Under the pieces are notes generated by a model. That model saw only the letters and a list, made by a program, of their open reading frames with translations, had not been told where the DNA came from and did not search any database. This document shows positions 25,997 to 31,893 of a DNA stretch of 64,000 nt, piece by piece. The translations under genes were made by a program, and so were the position numbers. The first letter of the stretch is position 1, and the number at the start of each line of letters is the position of its first letter. This DNA comes from Sphingobacterium sp. SRCM116780 (GTDB taxonomy: Bacteria; Bacteroidota; Bacteroidia; Sphingobacteriales; Sphingobacteriaceae), in the NCBI RefSeq assembly GCF_021442025.1, contig NZ_CP090446.1, forward strand, positions 3,720,001 to 3,784,000. Direction: 5' to 3'.

Positions 25997-26004
25997 CAAA
26001 GGTA
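25997..26004 (-). promoter_or_regulatory. -7 promoter box (TACCTTTG) of the MFS gene
   Basis: On the minus strand the box TACCTTTG matches TAnnTTTG exactly, about 20 bases upstream of the MFS start. It would give the transporter its own transcript apart from the TnpB-like gene. Confidence 0.6.
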
Positions 26005-26120
26005 CAAGTAAGAAATTAATAATCTTGTATTTATTGTCCTCCCGTTTAAAAGCCAGTAGCTTTAGCCTCCTATCTTATTGTATCTGATATTTCAATGAGT
26101 GTGATCGGAATCTATATGTT

Positions 26121-27200
26121 TTACTTAATGACAACCTGAATTCCTGCCATTTTAGCCTTGTATTTGATCTTTTCAATCAATCCATAATAACTCCAATTGC
26201 GAAGAAGAAATTCATCTTTATTGTATTCATTGACTAACAACAGTGTTCCAGCTTGCGATTTCACACAGATATCGATCAATCGACGACTATAGAGATGAAG
26301 TCGGCTATCCACATAGTTCTTTTCCTTTTCATTATAATGCTCTAAACTTTTGAGTTTTCTTTTTCTACCGTTTCCGCCTTTGTTATAGTGGGAAGCCTTT
26401 TGCAAACGATGTCGCGCCGCTTGTATTGCCATAAGTCGATATAGAAACTCTTCCTTAGTCCCGATTTGATAACGGTCTTTATTAACAAGAACTGAAATTG
26501 GATGTTCTAGAGAAAGGGAAGCCTCTGCAGTGATATGACCTTTAAGAATATGATCTTCTTGAGGCAGCTCCAAAGATAAAAGTAAAAAGATTTTATTTTT
26601 TATAATCTTAATGGAGCTTGCACAAACCTTTATCTGACCCACCAGAGTACGTTGTAATAATACGCGTTTGTCAGAGTGATCTTTACCAAGATAAGTACGA
26701 AAAGGAATTTTAAATAAATCAAATTTAAAATCCAGCCCATTTCTACCGTTTCTTAATTGAATAGCTTTTGCGGAGAAAGGAATAGGCATATCTTTTTTAT
26801 AATTCCGCAAAGAACGTTGACCTTTCCAGTAAGCCAATCGGTCGGTTTGAAAATTTTTGATCAAAGTTGTATTAACTTGAAAAAGGATATCTGATGGAAC
26901 CTGATCTTTAAAATAACTGGAAAGGAGTAGGTAGGTTGTATTTATCCGAGAAGTTATCAATATTCCTTCATCGTCCTTTTCATCATTGGTCAATTTGGTC
27001 TTAATATCAGTTTTGAGGTAAATAAGATCCTTTAAATTTTCTTGGATATATTGATGTGTTAGAACAAGATTGGCACCTCGAAAGACAATATCCTGCCATT
27101 CGAGTAGTTTTTTGAAATACGCGACTCGTTTTTCTTTATCGTCAGAATCGATAAAAACTTGGATCTTTCGTGTCAGTATGATGGTCTTAGTCCTGTTCAT
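26121..27200 (-). CDS. TnpB/Cas12-like protein, predicted nuclease-dead, truncated before RuvC-III
   Basis: A 359-aa basic protein. The C-terminal 140 residues read like the RuvC part of TnpB/Cas12f: ASLSLEHPISVLV (225-238) stands where RuvC-I normally has its Asp; here Ser or Glu is found. A basic helical insert follows (YRLMAIQAARHRLQ to YNKGGNGRKRKLKS, then YSRRLIDICVK, 254-314), then GTLLLVNEYN (318-327) at the RuvC-II place and NWSYYGLIEKIKYKAKMAGIQVV (335-357), the helix and strand that in TnpB precede the third Asp and the zinc ribbon. The protein ends two residues later; none of the frames after the stop encode the missing part. No tnpA is near. DNA/RNA binding without cleavage is inferred. 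It starts at the edge of a four-unit repeat array. Other possibility: a different RuvC-like family. Confidence 0.72.
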   Translation of the reverse strand: MNRTKTIILTRKIQVFIDSDDKEKRVAYFKKLLEWQDIVFRGANLVLTHQYIQENLKDLIYLKTDIKTKLTNDEKDDEGILITSRINTTYLLLSSYFKDQVPSDILFQVNTTLIKNFQTDRLAYWKGQRSLRNYKKDMPIPFSAKAIQLRNGRNGLDFKFDLFKIPFRTYLGKDHSDKRVLLQRTLVGQIKVCASSIKIIKNKIFLLLSLELPQEDHILKGHITAEASLSLEHPISVLVNKDRYQIGTKEEFLYRLMAIQAARHRLQKASHYNKGGNGRKRKLKSLEHYNEKEKNYVDSRLHLYSRRLIDICVKSQAGTLLLVNEYNKDEFLLRNWSYYGLIEKIKYKAKMAGIQVVIK

Positions 27201-27219
27201 TTTTTAAAGGGTTAATCGT

Positions 27220-27291
27220 ATAACACAACTTAAGGTAACCCCCAGGCTCTTGACGGATTTTGTGGCAATGAGGCTGCCTAAGCTGTGTTAT
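27220..27291 (-). ncRNA. Candidate structured RNA, unit 1 hairpin
   Basis: The outer stem ATAACACA/TGTGTTAT and inner stem CTTA(A)GG/CCTAAG close a loop with TCTTGACGG. It lies 19 bases upstream of the TnpB-like ATG, so it is in the gene's leader if transcribed from upstream. Confidence 0.5.
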
Positions 27292-27401
27292 AATATCGTA
27301 TATTGGTATTGAAGTGTACGTTCCGATTTAGGAAAGGCTATTGCTTTTCAATGTTTTTTGTACACGTTTATTCATATATAGTTTTTTAAAGGGTTAATCG
27401 T

Positions 27402-27473
27402 ATAACACAACTTAAGGCAACCCCCAGGCTCTTGACGGATTTTGTGGCAATGAGGCTGCCTAAGCTGTGTTAT
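27402..27473 (-). ncRNA. Candidate structured RNA, unit 2 hairpin
   Basis: It differs from unit 1 at a stem position where T-G becomes C-G, which keeps pairing. A three-base difference (TCG versus GCA) lies just outside the stem. Confidence 0.5.
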
Positions 27474-27582
27474 AATAGCATATATTGGTATTGAAGTGTA
27501 CGTTCCGATTTAGGAAAGGCTATTGCTTTTCAATGATTTTGTACACGTTTATTCATATATAGTTTTTTAAAGGGTTAATCGT

Positions 27583-27656
27583 ATAACACAACTTAGGACA
27601 GCCCTAGGGCTCTTGACGGCTTTTTTGTGAAACTAAGGCTGCCTAAGTCGTGTTAT
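27583..27656 (-). ncRNA. Candidate structured RNA, unit 3 hairpin
   Basis: The stem here is the most complete: CTTAGG(A)CAGCC with GGCTGCCTAAG. The inner loop differs strongly from units 1 and 2 but keeps TCTTGACGG. Confidence 0.5.
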
Positions 27657-27773
27657 AATAAAATATATTGATACTGAAATGTACGCTCCGATTTAGAGAA
27701 ACCCGATGCATGCAACACTTTGTTATAGTAAAACTCTGTTCATGTTCTTTAGAAGAGTTAATGTCTAAAACAA

Positions 27774-27826
27774 CTTAAGGCAGCCCAAGGGTCTTGACGG
27801 GTTTTGCGGAACAAGGGCTGCCTAAG
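27774..27826 (-). ncRNA. Candidate structured RNA, unit 4 hairpin (diverged)
   Basis: CTTAAGGCAGCCC pairs with GGGCTGCCTAAG with one bulged A. The outer ATAACAC stem has been lost while the inner stem and TCTTGACGG remain, which marks the inner part as the conserved core. Confidence 0.45.
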
Positions 27827-27963
27827 CTGTATGGGTTATCAATAGAACTTATTGAGATGTAGTTGTTTATTTTTGTATAGCTATTTTTAATAGTGCATGT
27901 GTTGTGTATATCTTTACAAACGGAGTTTCTCAATAAGTCACCTTAATAAATAAGAAACGAACG

Positions 27964-28015
27964 ATGATGAAGATATTTAGCGAGTGGCTATTGCCCTCAC
28001 CCTAAGGCATCACAA
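27964..28015 (+). repeat. Second repeat family, copy A (short reading frame)
   Basis: This copy matches copy B at 28309-28356 over about 48 bp, including GTGGCTATTGCCCTCACC. In frame it reads KIFSEWLLPSP and then stops. The differences to copy B within those codons are mostly silent third-position changes (AGC/AGT, CCC/CCT), which hints at former coding function. The hairpin GAG-T-GGC-TATT-GCC-CTC is another explanation. Confidence 0.6.
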
Positions 28016-28260
28016 GAAACCTCTTTTCATGGTAGATGAATAGTTAAATATTGCTGAGGGTCTGATTTATCATAAAAAAATAGATATTTATCTCCCTTTT
28101 ATAATAAACATAAACATAATTGTGTATAGCTTTCAAATCAGGAGCCTTAACAAGACCAATATGAACAGACCCTAATATCGTATTTACTCTTTATAAGTTG
28201 CGGTATATACAATACCGATGGTAGTATATGCATTCAAAGATCTTATCAGATGATTTTTGA

Positions 28261-28410
28261 ATGGATATTGACTTTCTATTGAAAGAGCAATCCATGTTTA
28301 TGAAATTAAAAGTATTTAGTGAGTGGCTATTGCCCTCACCTTATGGCTTCACAAGCAGCCTCAAATTCTTTATCAATACCAATAAGTCAAAGAACATATT
28401 GAACGGATGA
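28261..28410 (+). CDS. Possible 49-aa small protein containing repeat copy B
   Basis: An open frame begins ATG at 28261 after an in-frame stop and reads MDIDFLLKEQSMFMKLKVFS, continues with EWLLPSPYGFTSS and ends KSKNILNG. Copy A shares FSEWLLPSP with synonymous changes. I do not recognise the peptide. No clear ribosome binding site; it may be a gene remnant, a leader peptide or a chance frame on a structured repeat. Confidence 0.3.
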   Translation: MDIDFLLKEQSMFMKLKVFSEWLLPSPYGFTSSLKFFINTNKSKNILNG

Positions 28411-28706
28411 TAGAAATAACGAAGGAAAATATTTGCATAAAATTTCCATTGCGGTATTCTATCCCACATCTCGATAATCATTTTTTTTGTTGATCCTAGG
28501 CTTTGTTGGCTGTTGCTCTCAGGTTATAATCGGGTTATGAGCCATAGGATTTTAAGGTAATTTTAATAATTCTCTCTGCTATTGACAGGAGAAATTATAC
28601 TTGTTTTTCAAATAGAATTTTTCATTTTTTTGTTCTCTTCGCGAGTTCATAATGCATAGGCTATCATTCTCTGCCTTTGTTATACAAATATAAAACTTAA
28701 TATTTA
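28411..28706. other. Gene-free stretch with a third diverged motif copy
   Basis: No gene is seen. TTGGCTGTTGCTCTCAGGTTAT at 28508-28529 resembles GTGGCTATTGCCCTCACCTTAT of copy B, and is followed by CGGGTTATGAGCC. The rest is AT-rich. Confidence 0.4.
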
Positions 28707-28751
28707 ATTGTGCAAGATTTTTTATTTTTTATTTGCAGTACGATTGTGCAA
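28707..28751. promoter_or_regulatory. Direct repeat ATTGTGCAA x2 upstream of XRE gene
   Basis: The nonamer occurs at 28707-28715 and 28743-28751, 36 bases apart, just before the XRE gene. Such spaced copies on the same face of DNA are typical of autoregulatory operators. Confidence 0.5.
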
Positions 28752-28770
28752 ATAATTATTTTATTTGTTT

Positions 28771-29244
28771 GTGTCAAGAACTAATCAAAATATCCTAGAA
28801 TATATTGGCGTTCAATTTCGTTTGAAAAGGGAGGAACTTTACTTTTCACAAAAAGATATTGCTGATATGACAGGAATTACCACTAATACAGTCTCTACAG
28901 TAGAAAGAGGAAAGGGAACTACTCTGAACAATTTCTTGTCGATTTGTCGTGCTTTGAGTATACAACCAAAGCAACTGTTTGAACAAGATATGGATCTGAC
29001 ACCTCTATACGAACTTCCTCCTCTAAATAAGCGTAGGTTAGAAATCACACAGAAGCTGGATGATTTGGTGTACAATTCTGATTTCTTTGATACGCCAAGA
29101 CGTGTCTCGGAAGTTTTATCGGCATTGAAATCGGATAAAACTGACAGTAACAAATTTTCTGTATACTTAGCAAGTTATTGCAAAGAAGACGTCCTAGAGT
29201 ACACAAAACAAGGTAATTTTAACCGTTATAGTAAAAAAAGATAA
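28771..29244 (+). CDS. XRE family transcriptional regulator
   Basis: A helix-turn-helix protein of about 157 aa. The HTH is FSQKDIADMTGITTNTVSTVERGKGTTLNNFLSICRAL at residues 25-62. A helical C-terminal part follows (KLDDLVYNSDFF, RVSEVLSAL) and a basic tail (FNRYSKKR). I used GTG 28771; TTG 28765 is also possible, no ATG is available. It is divergent from the TnpB-like gene, with 1.5 kb of repeats between. It may control that locus or itself through the ATTGTGCAA repeats. Confidence 0.85.
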   Translation: MSRTNQNILEYIGVQFRLKREELYFSQKDIADMTGITTNTVSTVERGKGTTLNNFLSICRALSIQPKQLFEQDMDLTPLYELPPLNKRRLEITQKLDDLVYNSDFFDTPRRVSEVLSALKSDKTDSNKFSVYLASYCKEDVLEYTKQGNFNRYSKKR

Positions 29245-29378
29245 GCTATCTCATCCTCCCTTTAGGTAATGATTACCTCTTCCAAATAGTATAATAAACG
29301 CAGGAATAAGACAGTTGTTTATTCAGGCATTTCTATAATCTCCCCTTATGCTATCACTTAATTGACTTAACATTCTAT

Positions 29379-30128
29379 CTATTGATCCAGCCAGTTTTTG
29401 AAATCAGTTACTTTTTCACGACTCACGATCATATCATCACTTCGATCATGATGTAAATAAATACGTAATCTAGAATTAGAATGGATGGCAATATCCTTAA
29501 TATGGTTAATGTGAATGATATGACTTCGGTTAATGCGAAAGAACTGCTGTGGATCCAACAGATTTTCTAGCTGTTCCATCGTAAAATCAAGTAAATAATC
29601 ATGTTGATCTGACGTACGACAGTAAGTTCCTTTGTTTTCACTATAAAAACAAGTAATAGAACTCGTCTCGATGATTTTAATCGACTGACCAATTTTGATG
29701 GTAAACCGTTCTTTATAACCCTGATTTTTTGTTGTTAATAAGGCTTTTATGTTATCTAGATCAATAACTGACTTACTTTGCTCATGTTGTAAAAACTTAT
29801 CGAATGCAAAAACTAACTCCTCATCAATAATGGGCTTGAGTAAATAATCTATGCTGTTTAATTTAAAAGCTTTTAGGACAAATTCATCATAAGCTGTTGT
29901 GAAAATCAGGGATGATTTTATTTTTTGATTTTCGAATATTTCAAAAGACAAGCCATCAGATAATTGAATATCCAACAATATTAAATCGGGATGTGCATGC
30001 GTCGCAAACCATTCCTTAGCATCCGCTACAGCATGGAGAATCGTTTGCACTGCGTAGCCCATTTTTTCGATCTTACGCTTTAATAAACGTGCGGATGGCA
30101 ATTCGTCTTCGATGATAATAATATTCAT
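29379..30128 (-). CDS. LytTR response regulator
   Basis: A 249-aa regulator. The receiver domain (1-120) has the acidic pair EDELPS, the phospho-acceptor in DLILLDIQLSDG and the conserved Lys in YLLKPI. The LytTR DNA-binding domain (145-245) contains IKIIETSSITCFYSENKGTYC and FFRINRSHIIHINHI. Its start overlaps the kinase stop by four bases. It probably controls the operon in which it lies, with the kinase and the TonB receptor. Confidence 0.95.
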   Translation of the reverse strand: MNIIIIEDELPSARLLKRKIEKMGYAVQTILHAVADAKEWFATHAHPDLILLDIQLSDGLSFEIFENQKIKSSLIFTTAYDEFVLKAFKLNSIDYLLKPIIDEELVFAFDKFLQHEQSKSVIDLDNIKALLTTKNQGYKERFTIKIGQSIKIIETSSITCFYSENKGTYCRTSDQHDYLLDFTMEQLENLLDPQQFFRINRSHIIHINHIKDIAIHSNSRLRIYLHHDRSDDMIVSREKVTDFKNWLDQ

Positions 30129-31171
30129 GATGAGATCTCTTCTTTGGTGATCAAGGGTAGTGAGACGGTAAAATGAGTGGCCGTTTTTGTTATGATTACT
30201 TCTTTTTTTGTTAAAAGTGCATAACGTTCTTGAATATTCTTGAGACCAATCCCTGTACCGTTTATACTTTCTTTTTCCTGTAAATTATTTTGGATGTATA
30301 ATCGATCATTCTCTTTGAATATTCGAATTTCCAACACCTTTGTAGGACTTAGTGCATTGTGTTTGATTGCATTTTCAATCAGCAATTGCAAAGCAAGTGG
30401 TACAAGCTGTTCTTGACTCAGCATATTCTGATCCTCTATTTTGATTTTAAGAGCATCTTCAAACCGGATCGACAATAAGGTTAGAAAAATGCGTGCAAAA
30501 TTGATTTCTTCGCTAGCTTCTATTAAATTTTTGTCTTTTTGTTCCAATACATAGCGATATATTCTGGATAAAGATGTCGTAAAGTTGACCGCTTTTTGAG
30601 GATCCTCTTCGATTAAGCTTGTTAGCACATTCAGACTATTAAATAAAAAATGAGGATCTAACTGATTTTTAAGAGATTCAAATTGTGCAGTAGCCGTTTT
30701 AGTCAGTTCCTTTTGTTTTTTTAGTTGACCTTCTTTAAACCTTTTATAGAAGTAAAAACTGAATATCAAAAGAGAGACAATGATACTGATTAGAATCATG
30801 TTAAAATAAGTATCGTAATGCTGTTTTACGATAAAATTTTGAAAAGATAAGTTATCTGTGAATTTTTGTACAGAAAACGTGACAATAAAAACAACTATTA
30901 TTGTTAAGACTGCTGTTCCTGGAATAAACAATAAGATTCTTTTAATATATTGGGTACTTTGTGGAAAGATTTTACTAATCTGATGATAAAGAAAAGTATT
31001 TCCCAGGTAAAGAAAAAAACCAATTAAGAATCCAGATAACATCTCTTCCGACAAGACAAAAGTTGAAAAATTAAAACTGGGATTAGAAGCAAAATTAACA
31101 GCAGTAATAATCGTACAAATAACCGCAGTAATCAGAAAAGCATTTATGCATGCATCTTTAAAAGATCTCAT
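30125..31171 (-). CDS. LytS-like sensor histidine kinase
   Basis: A 348-aa inner-membrane kinase. Four hydrophobic helices occupy the first 150 residues, without a periplasmic domain. A linker helix follows, then the phospho-acceptor box QLDPHFLFNSLNVLTSLIEED and the ATPase part with LLIENAIKHNALS and NGTGIGLKNIQERY. This is the His_kinase/HATPase pair typical for LytTR partners. It starts ten bases after the TPR-like gene. Confidence 0.94.
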   Translation of the reverse strand: MRSFKDACINAFLITAVICTIITAVNFASNPSFNFSTFVLSEEMLSGFLIGFFLYLGNTFLYHQISKIFPQSTQYIKRILLFIPGTAVLTIIVVFIVTFSVQKFTDNLSFQNFIVKQHYDTYFNMILISIIVSLLIFSFYFYKRFKEGQLKKQKELTKTATAQFESLKNQLDPHFLFNSLNVLTSLIEEDPQKAVNFTTSLSRIYRYVLEQKDKNLIEASEEINFARIFLTLLSIRFEDALKIKIEDQNMLSQEQLVPLALQLLIENAIKHNALSPTKVLEIRIFKENDRLYIQNNLQEKESINGTGIGLKNIQERYALLTKKEVIITKTATHFTVSLPLITKEEISS

Positions 31172-31181
31172 CGCTTATTAT

Positions 31182-31799
31182 TTATTTACCACAATTTTGA
31201 ATAATCTGTTCAGCTCTTTCTTTTCCCCAAGTAGGAGCAAAAGGAATAGTTGATTTTTGTACTTCAAACAAATTTAATGCTTTCTTGACAGCTTCACACT
31301 CTTTACTAATATCTTGATTAAAATATTTCTTACTACCCATTTGAAATTCTGCTATCCCCATTGCAGCACGAGGGTTCGTGGGATCCAATTGGATTGCTTT
31401 TTCATACAAAGCCATAATCGTTGGGCTTAATGTTTTTGCTTTTGTCATAGGATCGGTTGTTAAATCGGCGATAAGGTTCATTGCTTTCAACGTTAACCAC
31501 TCCGAATTATTTTCCTGCGCACTATTTTCTAATAGATGCTGCGCACTACTAATTAATGTTGCCTTTTCCTCCATATCATTAGTGGCAAAAGCGGACGTTG
31601 TCAATACAAGAGCTTGATAATAGACTGGAATCCAATTTTCCTTTTCTACTTGAGAGACGCGTTCGAATTGCGCAGCTGCTTCGGTAGATTTATCCGATTT
31701 CCAAAGAGTCAATCCCTGCTGCATTCCTTTTTCATAAGCTGACTGTGCAAAAGCTGTGGTCGAAAATAAGAAGACCAATGCGGTGATTAAAGTTTTCAT
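31182..31799 (-). CDS. Exported TPR-like protein
   Basis: A 205-aa protein with a signal peptide ending AFAQ. Helical repeats follow: YEKGMQQGLTLWKSDKSTEAAAQFERV and LYEKAIQLDPTNPRAAMGIAEFQMG resemble TPR units. Eleven codons upstream of the chosen ATG are in frame but add a non-signal-like segment. It lies between the TonB receptor and the two-component pair, so it may be a periplasmic sensor or assembly partner in this operon; the role is inferred from position. Confidence 0.85.
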   Translation of the reverse strand: MKTLITALVFLFSTTAFAQSAYEKGMQQGLTLWKSDKSTEAAAQFERVSQVEKENWIPVYYQALVLTTSAFATNDMEEKATLISSAQHLLENSAQENNSEWLTLKAMNLIADLTTDPMTKAKTLSPTIMALYEKAIQLDPTNPRAAMGIAEFQMGSKKYFNQDISKECEAVKKALNLFEVQKSTIPFAPTWGKERAEQIIQNCGK

Positions 31800-31893
31800 A
31801 TTATATTTTTTAGTTGTTTCAAATTTGATCATTTACAAAAAAGTTTACTATTTAAATAAACCCAATTGTCGATTTTTAAGGATGAATCGTTAT

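Larger units (their letters stand above)
27201..27930 (-). repeat. Array of four ~182-bp units, each with conserved hairpin
   Basis: The motif GTTAATCG/GTTAAT recurs at 27211, 27393, 27574 and 27757 (spacing 182, 181, 183). Units 1 and 2 are nearly identical, unit 3 shares most of the sequence, unit 4 is diverged but keeps the hairpin. Each contains a long stem (CTTAGGCAGCC pairing with GGCTGCCTAAG) with the constant loop word TCTTGACGG. On the minus strand each hairpin is followed after 19-30 bases by ATG-AAY-ARR, like the start of the TnpB-like gene; in the outer three the frame ends after 6-15 codons. So the array looks like repeated leaders. No spacer-like unique segments are present as in CRISPR. 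Confidence 0.85.

Noticed and set aside
26121-27200. Intact IS200/IS605 element
   Set aside because: There is no tnpA, no recognisable left/right ends and the TnpB-like protein is truncated.
27250-27296. TTGACG and TATAAT words in the repeat units as a sigma-70 promoter
   Set aside because: They are 33 bases apart instead of about 17, and Bacteroidota use a different consensus.
27201-27930. CRISPR array
   Set aside because: Units are about 182 bp and similar over their whole length; there are no short repeats with unique spacers and no cas genes.
27328-28345. Shared word GGCTATTGC between the tandem array and the second repeat family
   Set aside because: Only nine bases match, with different flanks; too short to claim common origin.
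28839-29153. 104-aa frame opposite the XRE gene
   Set aside because: Shadow frame; the plus-strand protein has a clear HTH motif.
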